Positions 1 through 7,914 of a stretch of 35,738 bases of DNA are shown here, piece after piece; within the stretch, counting starts at the first letter, position 1; each line of letters opens with the position of its first letter. The stretch spans positions 1 to 35,738 of the forward strand of contig JAUVAS010000022.1 of NCBI GenBank assembly GCA_030591585.1, read 5' to 3'. The notes below the pieces were generated by a model. That model had not been told where the DNA came from. It was given only the letters and a program-made list of their open reading frames with translations, and searched no databases. The translations under genes were made by a program, and so were the position numbers. Source of the stretch: Flavobacterium sp. Lineage in GTDB: Bacteria; Bacteroidota; Bacteroidia; Flavobacteriales; Flavobacteriaceae.

Positions 1-41
1 AAATAATAAATAGTTGTGCTTTTAATATCTAATAAATATTA

Positions 42-49
42 TATTTTTG
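42..49 (+). promoter_or_regulatory. Probable -7 promoter element for the TPR-ribH pair
   Basis: TATTTTTG matches the Bacteroidetes housekeeping -7 consensus TAnnTTTG and lies 21 nt before the ATG at 71. The nearest upstream TTG (14-16) is 25 nt away, farther than usual for a -33 box, so only the -7 half is supported. Confidence 0.5.
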
Positions 50-70
50 CACACTTAACAAAGTTAGATT

Positions 71-835
71 ATGGCAACATATAAGAAACGAGGGTATAAA
101 CCAAAAACTCAAGCCGAAAAGCAAGATCATATTGAAGAAGAAAGCACAACGGCAGAAGTGTTTAGTACCTTAGATGAAGGGGCTTCAAGAACCGAGGCTT
201 GGGTAGAAAAAAATCAAAAACCAATTTTAATATTTGTGGTAGCAGTTGCCTTGAGTGTTTTAGGATATTTAGGTTTTCAACAATTTATTCAAGAACCAAA
301 GGAGACTGAGGCTATGAATGAAATGTTTCAAGCACAATCTTATTATGAGCAAGCTTTATCTGCAACCTCAAAAGATTCACTTTTTACATTAGCTCTTGAC
401 GGCGGTGAAGGGAAGTTTGGATTTTTAGATGTTATTGATAATTATGGAGGAACCAATGCCGCTAACCTTGCTAATTATTATGCAGGGATTGCTTATTTGA
501 ATACTGGAAATTATCAAGAAGCTATTGCTCATTTAGATGATTTTAAAGCAGATGATGAATCTGTTGGTCCTTTAGCTAAAGGTGCTATTGGTGATGCTTT
601 TGCACAACTAAACCAACAAGAAGATGCTCTAAAATATTATGAAAAAGCTGCTTCTATGAAATCTAACGATGTTACAACACCTCGTTTTTTACTAAAAGCA
701 GGAATTACAGCGCTTGATTTAGGAAAGACAGATGTTGCTTTAAAACATTTTAAAGCGATTGCTGAAAATTACCCAAAATCTACAGAAGCGGCTAAAGCGA
801 CTATTTATGAAGGTAAAGCAGAAGCAATGCAGTAA
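71..835 (+). CDS. Membrane-anchored tetratricopeptide-repeat protein
   Basis: This 254-aa protein has a charged cytoplasmic N-terminus (residues 1-48), one hydrophobic transmembrane segment at about 51-69, and a C-terminal region with TPR-like helical pairs (about 135-250, e.g. the stretches around YYAGIAYLNTGNYQEAIAHL and the following repeat). The architecture resembles the YfgM/TPR_21 type of periplasmic scaffold protein, which in other bacteria associates with the Sec translocon or envelope chaperones; that role is only inferred here. It precedes ribH by 2 nt, so the two are almost certainly cotranscribed. The ATG start follows a good -7 element. No catalytic motif is visible, so the exact function is unknown. 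Confidence 0.85.
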   Translation: MATYKKRGYKPKTQAEKQDHIEEESTTAEVFSTLDEGASRTEAWVEKNQKPILIFVVAVALSVLGYLGFQQFIQEPKETEAMNEMFQAQSYYEQALSATSKDSLFTLALDGGEGKFGFLDVIDNYGGTNAANLANYYAGIAYLNTGNYQEAIAHLDDFKADDESVGPLAKGAIGDAFAQLNQQEDALKYYEKAASMKSNDVTTPRFLLKAGITALDLGKTDVALKHFKAIAENYPKSTEAAKATIYEGKAEAMQ

Positions 836-837
836 AA

Positions 838-1335
838 ATGGCAACAAAAAATAAAAATTTATCTATTTACGATAAAGCAACAATCCCAAACGCGAAAAAT
901 TTTCGGTTTGGGATTGTTGTTTCTGAATGGAATCCTAAAATAACAGAAGGGATGTTTCAAGGGGCTTTTGATGCTATTCTAGCATGTGGAGGTATTAAAG
1001 AAAACATTGTTCGATGGAATGTTCCAGGAAGTTTTGAGTTGGTATATGGTTGTAAAAAAATGCAACAAAGTTATGATATGCTAGATGCAATTATTGCCAT
1101 TGGTTCTGTAATACAAGGGGAGACTAAGCACTTCGATTTTGTATGTCAGGCAACTTCAGACGGAATAAAAGATTTGAATATTCAAAGTGATATTCCTGTA
1201 ATATTCTGTGTACTTACAGATAATAATCTACAGCAAGCCATTGACCGTAGTGGAGGAAAGCACGGTAATAAAGGAACCGAAGCTGCTATTGCTGCTGTTA
1301 AAATGGCTCAATTACGTAAAGACGCAAAGTTCTAG
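838..1335 (+). CDS. ribH: 6,7-dimethyl-8-ribityllumazine synthase
   Basis: RibH condenses 5-amino-6-ribitylamino-uracil with 3,4-dihydroxy-2-butanone 4-phosphate to lumazine, the penultimate step of riboflavin synthesis. The 165-aa length fits the family. The family landmarks are present: the substrate-binding WNPKIT and VPGSFEL segments, and GETKHFDFVC carrying the catalytic His. The C-terminal GGKHGNKGTEAA segment is also typical, with the phosphate-binding region. The ATG lies 2 nt after the stop of the TPR gene, giving a two-gene unit. No FMN riboswitch was seen upstream of the pair, and the other rib genes are not in this window. Confidence 0.97.
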   Translation: MATKNKNLSIYDKATIPNAKNFRFGIVVSEWNPKITEGMFQGAFDAILACGGIKENIVRWNVPGSFELVYGCKKMQQSYDMLDAIIAIGSVIQGETKHFDFVCQATSDGIKDLNIQSDIPVIFCVLTDNNLQQAIDRSGGKHGNKGTEAAIAAVKMAQLRKDAKF

Positions 1336-1365
1336 TTTACTGCACATTTCTTTTGATTTTTTTTT

Positions 1366-1448
1366 ACCATCCTGAACTGTCACGCTGAGATTGCCTGTGC
1401 TGAGCATCATCGAAGTGTTGATCTTGTCATTCTGAACTTGATTCAGGA
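1366..1448. repeat. Fragment of a dispersed intergenic repeat
   Basis: The gap between ribH and the helicase holds a run unlike the surrounding AT-rich DNA, containing CTGTCACGCTGAG, TCGAAGTG and GTCATTCTGAACTTG. These are the word set of a repeat that I recall being common between genes in flavobacteria. Its ends carry short inverted arms, TCCTGAA (1370-1376) and TTCAGGA (1442-1448). Recognition rests on memory of the motif; copy number in this genome cannot be seen. A related piece lies at 6984-7012. Confidence 0.5.
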
Positions 1449-1494
1449 TCTGTCTAAAATTCTTAAAATTTCTAAGGATATAATTAAGATTCCC

Positions 1495-1502
1495 TATCTT
1501 TG
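1495..1502 (+). promoter_or_regulatory. Probable -7 promoter element for the helicase gene
   Basis: TATCTTTG is a perfect TAnnTTTG match 38 nt before the ATG at 1541, downstream of the repeat fragment. No clear TTG is present at the expected -33 distance. Confidence 0.5.
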
Positions 1503-1540
1503 AATTTCAGAATTATAACTCCCATTTTATAATTTATTAA

Positions 1541-3979
1541 ATGCCTAAAAACCCAGAACTCGATTTAGCTTGGGATTTTATTGAAAAAACAGACCGTTCT
1601 ATTTTTCTAACCGGAAAAGCAGGAACTGGAAAAACTACTTTTTTACATTCATTAAAATCCAAATCATTAAAACGATTAATTGTTGTTGCCCCAACTGGAG
1701 TTGCTGCCATTAACGCGAAAGGAGTGACTATTCACTCATTTTTTCAAATGCCTTTTGGTCCTATTCTGCCAGATGGCTCCTCGTTTCAGAGAAAAGGAGA
1801 TTCATTTCAGCGAAAATTTAGTAAAATAAAAATTAATATCATTAAGTCATTAGACGTTCTAATCATCGATGAAATTAGTATGGTTCGTGCCGATTTGTTA
1901 GATGGGATTGACCAAGTGCTTCGTAAATATAGAGATAGAAACAAGGTGTTTGGAGGTGTGCAGGTTTTGATGATTGGTGACTTACAACAATTAGCACCTG
2001 TTGTTAAAGATAATGATTGGAACATTCTTAAACCATTTTATAAAACGCCTTTCTTTTTTAGTAGTAAATCATTTTTAGCGTGTAATGCTGTTAATATTGA
2101 ACTCAAACATATTTACCGTCAAGACAATGAAAAGTTTATAAAAATACTAAATGAGATTCGGAATGATTCCCTTTCTGAAGCTTCTGCAAATGAGCTAAAC
2201 AAAAGATATTTACCCGATTTCACTCCTGAAAAAGATGATGGCTATATCACATTAACTACCCATAATAACAGGGCAAATGCGATGAATGAAATTGAGTTGA
2301 AACAACTAAAGGGGAAGTCTGAAAAGTATGAAGCGCAGATTGCCGGGAAGTTTCAAGAAATCTCTTTTCCAACAAAAGAGAAATTAGAATTGAAGGTGGG
2401 TGCTCAAGTCATGTTTATTAAAAATGACAGTAGTATTGATAAGCGATATTTTAATGGAAAAATTGGAAAAATTGTTTCACTCAACGATAAAGAAGCTCGG
2501 GTACTTTGTCCAGAAGACACTGAAGAAATTGTGGTGACACCAGAAACTTGGGAGAATGTTAATTATACAATTGATGGCGATACAAAAGAGATTTCTGAAA
2601 ACATTGTTGGTTCGTTTTCGCAAATACCATTGAGACTTGCTTGGGCGATTACCATACATAAAAGTCAGGGGTTAACTTTCGATAAAGCTATTATTGATGC
2701 CAATGCTGCGTTTGCTCATGGCCAGACCTATGTAGCGCTAAGTAGGTGCAGAACATTGGAAGGTGTAGTGCTTAAAAATAAAATTAGTTCGCAAAGTATT
2801 ATTAACGACTCTCGCGTAACGATATTTAATGAAAATGTAGCTGAGAATCAACCAGATGAAGATGTTTTAAAAGAATCTCAAAAAACATTTCAGTTAAATT
2901 TAGTAAACGATTTACTAAATTATCACCATTTTTTATATCCCGTAAAAAGGCTAATTGATATTTATTATAAGAATAAAAATAGTCTTGAAGGAAACATAAT
3001 CAATTCATTAACCGAAATTAAAGAATTGGGGATTCAGCCAATTTTAAAAGTGGCAAATAGCTTTAAAAATCAATTACAAACATTATGTAAAGACATAAGT
3101 TCTCCTGAAAATAATGCCATTTCACAGGAAAGAATTCAAAAATCGATAGCCTATTTTACACTTCATACCAAGGAAAAAATAATAACTCCTTTTGAAGCAC
3201 TTAGCTTTTCAACAGAGGACAAAGCATTATATAAAGATTTCGAAAAAAATATTGATTTAATTGAAGAATATATTTCGATAAAAATGTTCTGCTTAACTGG
3301 ATTGTCAGATTCCTTTTCAGCTACTAAATATTTAAAATTAAGAGCTGAGGCAGTACTTCAGAATATAGAAAAACCAAAAAAACAAAAGGAATTTGTTGCC
3401 GAAACTGAGCATCCTGTTTTGTTTGAATCTCTTAGGAATCTTAGAGATATCATCGCTCATTCTGAAGATGTGCCACATTTTCAAATCTTTACACAACGCA
3501 CTTTATACGAACTGTGCAATTTGCTTCCGTTGAATAAAAAACAATTAAAGACCATTCACGGAATGGGGAAAATTAGAATTGAAAAGTACGGAAGTGAAAT
3601 TTTGGATTTCATCAATGAATACGCAGATGAAAACAATATTGAAGTTAAAGAAATCATCGTAAAAAAGAAACCGTTAAAAACAGGAAACACCAAATTAGTT
3701 TCACTTAAAATGTTTAAAGAAGGGATGTCTATTTCAGAAATCGCAAGCCAGCGAGGTTTTGTTTATACTACTATTGAAGGGCATTTAGCTTCATTTTTGG
3801 AAACAGGGGAAATTGATATTTATGATCTGATTTCGGAAGAAAAATACACGGAAATTAAGAAAGCAATAAAGGATTTGAAATTTGAAAACTTAAGTGATTT
3901 AAGATCAAAATTAAATGACAAATTTTCCTATTCAGAATTGAGGTTTGCTTTAAATGCTTTAAAGAATGACAAGGAATAG
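1541..3979 (+). CDS. PIF1-like superfamily 1 helicase with HRDC and HTH tail
   Basis: This 812-aa protein is an ATP-dependent DNA helicase of the PIF1/RecD-like type. Walker A is GKAGTGKT at about 25-32, Walker B is IIDEISM at about 108-114, and a GDLQQLAPV segment (motif III region) follows. The UvrD_C_2-type motifs lie in the second RecA domain (AWAITIHKSQGLTFD, then YVALSRCRTLEG). After a long spacer there is an HRDC-like nucleic-acid-binding domain (about 625-700, with LPLNKKQLKTIHGMGKIR). It is followed by a helix-turn-helix segment of the RecQ-C-terminal type (about 720-765, MFKEGMSISEIASQRG). Helicases with this layout are common in Bacteroidetes and are inferred to act in genome maintenance. 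The gene appears monocistronic. The biological substrate is not known. Confidence 0.9.
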   Translation: MPKNPELDLAWDFIEKTDRSIFLTGKAGTGKTTFLHSLKSKSLKRLIVVAPTGVAAINAKGVTIHSFFQMPFGPILPDGSSFQRKGDSFQRKFSKIKINIIKSLDVLIIDEISMVRADLLDGIDQVLRKYRDRNKVFGGVQVLMIGDLQQLAPVVKDNDWNILKPFYKTPFFFSSKSFLACNAVNIELKHIYRQDNEKFIKILNEIRNDSLSEASANELNKRYLPDFTPEKDDGYITLTTHNNRANAMNEIELKQLKGKSEKYEAQIAGKFQEISFPTKEKLELKVGAQVMFIKNDSSIDKRYFNGKIGKIVSLNDKEARVLCPEDTEEIVVTPETWENVNYTIDGDTKEISENIVGSFSQIPLRLAWAITIHKSQGLTFDKAIIDANAAFAHGQTYVALSRCRTLEGVVLKNKISSQSIINDSRVTIFNENVAENQPDEDVLKESQKTFQLNLVNDLLNYHHFLYPVKRLIDIYYKNKNSLEGNIINSLTEIKELGIQPILKVANSFKNQLQTLCKDISSPENNAISQERIQKSIAYFTLHTKEKIITPFEALSFSTEDKALYKDFEKNIDLIEEYISIKMFCLTGLSDSFSATKYLKLRAEAVLQNIEKPKKQKEFVAETEHPVLFESLRNLRDIIAHSEDVPHFQIFTQRTLYELCNLLPLNKKQLKTIHGMGKIRIEKYGSEILDFINEYADENNIEVKEIIVKKKPLKTGNTKLVSLKMFKEGMSISEIASQRGFVYTTIEGHLASFLETGEIDIYDLISEEKYTEIKKAIKDLKFENLSDLRSKLNDKFSYSELRFALNALKNDKE

Positions 3980-4062
3980 TTTGGTTTTATAAATTAGTGA
4001 ATGGTATGACTATTGTTAATATTTATGCTGTTAATACACTAAATAAACCAATCTATTTTAAG

Positions 4063-4070
4063 TACATTTG
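4063..4070 (+). promoter_or_regulatory. Probable -7 element giving a near-leaderless mutL operon transcript
   Basis: TACATTTG matches TAnnTTTG perfectly and ends 4 nt before the ATG at 4075. Initiation a few bases downstream would give a transcript with almost no leader. No clear -33 TTG is visible. Confidence 0.5.
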
Positions 4071-4074
4071 ATTT

Positions 4075-4362
4075 ATGGGATTAATAAAACCTCGCAAGAA
4101 TAAAAAATATGGTTACGAGCCTCGTTATTTTGATAATAATGGAGAAGGTAGTCCTTTTCGTATGGAACAAAAATTTGATAAATTTCGAACAACCATAGGT
4201 TCTAAAGGAGGATTGAAGTCTATATTTTCAGCTGCGTGGGATGATTTCAAAAATACTTCAGACAAGAAATCGAATAAGACAGTATTGCTAATTATTGCAA
4301 TTTTAGTTCTTATTTTTCTTTTTATTATAGATTTTGATTTGTCAATTTTCATTACTAGATAA
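4075..4362 (+). CDS. Small single-pass membrane protein preceding mutL
   Basis: This 95-aa protein has a basic, polar N-terminal two thirds (residues 1-65, rich in Lys, Arg, Tyr and Phe) and a C-terminal hydrophobic helix (about 69-87) ending in a short tail, so it looks tail-anchored. No enzyme motif is visible. Its stop overlaps the mutL start by one base (TAATG), so translation of the two is probably coupled. From memory, similar proteins beside mutL in flavobacteria sometimes carry the name 'riboflavin synthase subunit beta'. Nothing in this sequence resembles lumazine or riboflavin synthase, and the true lumazine synthase lies at 838-1335. Function unknown. Confidence 0.8.
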   Translation: MGLIKPRKNKKYGYEPRYFDNNGEGSPFRMEQKFDKFRTTIGSKGGLKSIFSAAWDDFKNTSDKKSNKTVLLIIAILVLIFLFIIDFDLSIFITR

Positions 4363-6215
4363 TGGCAGATATTATTCAATTATTACCAGATCATGTTGCC
4401 AATCAGATTGCCGCAGGAGAAGTTGTTCAGCGACCTGCTTCGGTGGTAAAGGAGTTATTAGAAAATGCCATCGATGCAAAAGCCACTTCAATTAAATTAG
4501 TGATAAAAGATGCTGGCAAAACGTTGGTACAGGTAATTGATAATGGAATGGGGATGAGCACCACCGATGCTCGACTAAGTTTTGAGCGTCATGCGACCTC
4601 AAAAATTCGTTCTGCGGAAGATTTATTCAATATACACACCAAAGGGTTTAGAGGAGAAGCGCTGGCATCTATTGCTGCTATTGCACATGTAGAATTGAAA
4701 ACCAAAACAGAAATGTTAGAAGTTGGAACACACATAATTATTGAAGGTTCTAAAGTTACCTCGCAAGAGTCGGTTGTAATGCCTAAAGGGACGACTATTT
4801 CTGTTAAAAATCTTTTTTATAATATTCCTGCTCGTAGAAATTTTTTAAAGAGCAACGCTGTAGAAACTAGGCATATTATTGATGAATTTCATCGAGTAGC
4901 TTTGGCTCACCCACAAATTGAATTTGTCATGCTGAACAATGGAAGTTCTGTTTTTAACTTGCCATCTTCTAATATTCGTCAACGGATTGTAAATATTTTT
5001 GGAAAGAAAACAAAAGAGAAATTAGTTCCTGTTACTGAAGAAACCGAAATTGTAAAAGTAGAAGGATTTGTTGTAAAGCCCGAATATGCAAAGAAAAGTA
5101 GAGGCGAACAATTCTTTTTTGTAAACAATCGGTTTATTAAAAGTCCGTATTTACATTATGCAATACTTTCAGCTTTTGAAGGATTGGTAAAAGGAGGAAC
5201 GCATCCTGGGTATTTTTTGTTTTTAGAAGTAAACCCGAAATCGATTGACATAAACATTCATCCTACCAAAACTGAAATTAAATTTGACGATGAGCACTCT
5301 ATTTATGCGATGTTACGAGCTTCGGTAAAGCATAGTTTGGGGCAGTTTAGTATTGCGCCAGTATTAGATTTTAAAAAAGATTCTGACTTAGATACTCCTT
5401 ATGAGTATGATAAGAAAAGTCCAGTAACACCAACGATAGAAGTAGATAGAGCTTTTAATCCTTTTGAATCTGAAACAAAACAAAGGAGTACTCCTTCGTA
5501 TCGAAAAATGGTTTCAAATCCATCCTCAAGCACTTCTTGGGAAGCCATGTATGTGGGGTTGAAAAGCGAAGAAAATCAATTAGATGTTGCTTCCATTGAG
5601 TTTGAAAGTGAAGAAGTAACGGGCAGTTTTTTTGAAACAGAGGATGAAAAACCTAATAATCTTACCTTTCAACTTCAGAATAAATACATCATAAGCCCTA
5701 TAAAAAGTGGAATGATAGTGATTCATCAAAATTTAGCACATCAGCGAGTTTTATATGAAAATATTCTAAAAAATATTACTGTAAAAGAAGCTATAAGTCA
5801 GCAGTTATTATTTCCATTGCGATTACAATTTTCTTTAGTAGATATTGAAATTATTAAAAGTATTCAAGAACAATTAGAACATACAGGATTTGGATTTTCT
5901 ACGTTTGAAAAGGATGAAATCGAAATTAATGGAATTCCAGTTTCAGTAAAACAAAGTGAAATTAAAAACGTATTAGATCAATTAATTAGTGATATTAATA
6001 ATGAATTGCCCGAAGCAGGATTTAGTCAGAATGATTTATTAGCAAAATCTTTAGCAAAAAGCTTAGCTATTAAAACAGGAGCTTCTTTAACAATTGAAGA
6101 GCAAGAACACTTAATTCATCAACTTTTTGCTTGTAAGGAACCAACCATATCACCTACCAACAAACCGACATTAATGACCTTAGATATGTCAGATTTAGAT
6201 AAAAAATTTAATTAA
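4362..6215 (+). CDS. mutL: DNA mismatch repair protein MutL lacking endonuclease motifs
   Basis: MutL is the ATP-dependent matchmaker linking MutS mismatch recognition to downstream repair. The 617-aa product has the complete GHKL ATPase half (about 1-330): NAIDAKA, DNGMGM, RHATSKI and FRGEAL are all present. A variable linker (about 340-410) leads to the C-terminal dimerisation domain. In that domain the metal and endonuclease motifs of the MutL/PMS2 type are not intact. The DQHA-x2-E position reads HQNLAHQR (455-462), the ACHxAI position reads AKSLAI, and the CPHGRP position reads SPTNKP (597-602). This suggests a MutL without nicking activity. The ATG overlaps the upstream stop by 1 nt, and the next gene starts directly after the stop. 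Confidence 0.96.
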   Translation: MADIIQLLPDHVANQIAAGEVVQRPASVVKELLENAIDAKATSIKLVIKDAGKTLVQVIDNGMGMSTTDARLSFERHATSKIRSAEDLFNIHTKGFRGEALASIAAIAHVELKTKTEMLEVGTHIIIEGSKVTSQESVVMPKGTTISVKNLFYNIPARRNFLKSNAVETRHIIDEFHRVALAHPQIEFVMLNNGSSVFNLPSSNIRQRIVNIFGKKTKEKLVPVTEETEIVKVEGFVVKPEYAKKSRGEQFFFVNNRFIKSPYLHYAILSAFEGLVKGGTHPGYFLFLEVNPKSIDINIHPTKTEIKFDDEHSIYAMLRASVKHSLGQFSIAPVLDFKKDSDLDTPYEYDKKSPVTPTIEVDRAFNPFESETKQRSTPSYRKMVSNPSSSTSWEAMYVGLKSEENQLDVASIEFESEEVTGSFFETEDEKPNNLTFQLQNKYIISPIKSGMIVIHQNLAHQRVLYENILKNITVKEAISQQLLFPLRLQFSLVDIEIIKSIQEQLEHTGFGFSTFEKDEIEINGIPVSVKQSEIKNVLDQLISDINNELPEAGFSQNDLLAKSLAKSLAIKTGASLTIEEQEHLIHQLFACKEPTISPTNKPTLMTLDMSDLDKKFN

Positions 6216-6950
6216 ATGGGAAGAATTTCAGAAACTATAAAAGCGTTAATAATTGTCAATGTAATATTTTATGTTGGTACGATGGTTTTGGGAGAAACAT
6301 CCTATAGATTATTTTCATTATTTTATTTTGAAAACCCAAATTTTCAATTTTGGCAGCCCTTAACGCATATGTTTATGCATGGTGGTATTATGCATATTGT
6401 ATTTAACATGTATGCATTATGGGCATTTGGTTCTCCTTTAGAGCAGAATTGGGGTAGAAATAAATTTTTGTTTTTTTACTTCTCAGCAGGATTTGGCGCA
6501 GCTTTAATTCACACTTTAGTTAATTATTATCAAGTAAGTAGTGCTGCAGATGTTTTATTAAATGCAGGAATGACACAAGCAGATATTACCAATTTATTAA
6601 CCACAGGGCAATACAATGCAGGGATTTTAAATTCGGTTTCAATGGAAACAATTCAGTCAGCATACAATTCATTTAATACTCCTGCAGTAGGAGCGTCTGG
6701 AGCAATATATGGGATATTAGTAGCCTTTGGATTGATGTATCCAAATTCTGAATTGATGTTAATGTTTCTTCCAGTGCCTATAAAAGCTAAATATTTTATT
6801 CCTTTGTTATTAATAGGAGATTTAATTTTTGGAATTTCAGGGGCAGGAACCGGAGTAGCGCATTTTGCACATATTGGAGGTGCTTTATTTGGTTTTATTA
6901 TGGCATATTATTGGAAAAAGAATAGTTTTGATTCCCATCGATGGTATTAA
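6216..6950 (+). CDS. Rhomboid family intramembrane serine protease (first of two)
   Basis: The 244-aa multi-pass membrane protein cleaves substrates within the lipid bilayer if active. The catalytic dyad is visible: Ser161 in GASGAIYG, and His219 in AHFAHIGG. The conserved HMFMHGGIMHIVFNMYALW segment of helix 2 (about 51-69) is also present. An insertion of about 50 residues (105-155) separates helix 3 from the catalytic helix. The start codon immediately follows the mutL stop, so the gene belongs to the same transcript. The substrate is not predictable. A second, divergent rhomboid follows. Confidence 0.93.
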   Translation: MGRISETIKALIIVNVIFYVGTMVLGETSYRLFSLFYFENPNFQFWQPLTHMFMHGGIMHIVFNMYALWAFGSPLEQNWGRNKFLFFYFSAGFGAALIHTLVNYYQVSSAADVLLNAGMTQADITNLLTTGQYNAGILNSVSMETIQSAYNSFNTPAVGASGAIYGILVAFGLMYPNSELMLMFLPVPIKAKYFIPLLLIGDLIFGISGAGTGVAHFAHIGGALFGFIMAYYWKKNSFDSHRWY

Positions 6951-6983
6951 TAATAAGAGAAAAGAATACAGAGAAAATAAAAA

Positions 6984-7012
6984 TGTCACTCAGAGCAGAG
7001 CGAAGAGTCTCA
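6984..7012. repeat. Short dispersed-repeat fragment between the rhomboid genes
   Basis: TGTCACTCAGAGCAGAGCG followed by AAGAGTCTCA is of the same word family as the repeat at 1366-1448 (TGTCA..CTGAG..CGAAG). It lies between the stop of the first rhomboid and the likely GTG start of the second. The reading frame stays open across it by chance. Confidence 0.4.
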
Positions 7013-7026
7013 ATAAAAATAAAATA

Positions 7027-7902
7027 GTGAATACTAATAACCTTACAAACCAATTTAAACAAGCAAACATTGTTTTTAAACTCATTGCAATAAATGCATT
7101 GGTCTTTTTTGTAGTGTATTTAGGCTCCTTCTTTTTTAAACTATCTCCTAGTTCATTTGTTTCCTGGTTTGTATTACCAACAGACCTTGTTTCCTTTTTA
7201 AAACAGCCTTGGTCTATTATTACTTATGCTTTTTTACACGCTGGGTTTTGGCATGTATTCTGGAATATGTATTTGTTATATTGGTTTGGGACTTATGTTT
7301 TAAATTTATTTTCTCCAAAACGCTTTCTTACCATTTATTTGCTTGGAGCTATTAGTGGAGGATTGTTATATATGCTTTCTTATAATTTATTTCCTGTATT
7401 TAACAACCTGAATAGTAGTTTGTTAGGAGCCTCGGCAGCGGTATTAGCCATTGTAATTTTTATAGCAACCTATACGCCCAATACGGTGGTTCGTATTTTT
7501 ATGTTTAAAATAAAATTATGGCAATTCGGTTTGGCAATGGTATTATTAGATTTGGTTCAATTACCCTCTTCTGGAAATGCTGGCGGACTTGTTGCTCACC
7601 TAGGCGGTGCTTTATTTGGGTATGTATACGCAACACAACTGGCTAAGGGAAATGATATTGGCGTTTGGTTTGAAGATATTATGGATTGGTTTTCCAATCA
7701 GTTTAAGCCACGAAAGAAAAGGCCTTTTAAGAAAGTTCACCGAACAGCACATAAAGCCTCGTCTCGTGTAAATAAAAAATCACCACAGGCAGAATACCAA
7801 AAAAAGATAGATACCATTTTAGATAAAATAGGCAAAAGTGGTTATGATAGCTTAACCAAAGCTGAAAAAGATTTCCTTTTTAAAGCGGGAAAAGATAATT
7901 AA
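7027..7902 (+). CDS. Rhomboid family intramembrane serine protease (second), with C-terminal extension
   Basis: This gene encodes a multi-pass rhomboid protein of 291 aa if it starts at GTG 7027. The frame is open back to an ATG at 6865, but that start would overlap the first rhomboid by 86 nt and translate the repeat at 6984-7012, so I prefer the GTG just before the conserved first helix. The catalytic Ser is about residue 136 in GASAAV (Ala replaces the usual Gly after Ser), and His is about 191 in AHLGGALFG. The soluble basic C-terminus (about 215-291) ends in a small conserved segment, DTILDKIGKSGYDSLTKAEK, seen in many Bacteroidetes rhomboids. Paralogy with the preceding gene is inferred from shared motifs. 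Confidence 0.85.
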   Translation: MNTNNLTNQFKQANIVFKLIAINALVFFVVYLGSFFFKLSPSSFVSWFVLPTDLVSFLKQPWSIITYAFLHAGFWHVFWNMYLLYWFGTYVLNLFSPKRFLTIYLLGAISGGLLYMLSYNLFPVFNNLNSSLLGASAAVLAIVIFIATYTPNTVVRIFMFKIKLWQFGLAMVLLDLVQLPSSGNAGGLVAHLGGALFGYVYATQLAKGNDIGVWFEDIMDWFSNQFKPRKKRPFKKVHRTAHKASSRVNKKSPQAEYQKKIDTILDKIGKSGYDSLTKAEKDFLFKAGKDN

Positions 7903-7914
7903 TAGAAATTTGAA

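Noticed and set aside
4075..4362. Assignment as a riboflavin synthase subunit
   Set aside because: No motif of that family is present; it is a basic single-pass membrane protein. The true ribH is at 838-1335.
6865..7026. Upstream extension of the second rhomboid to an ATG at 6865
   Set aside because: It would overlap the first rhomboid gene by 86 nt and translate a dispersed-repeat fragment; GTG 7027 just before the conserved helix is preferred, though not proven.
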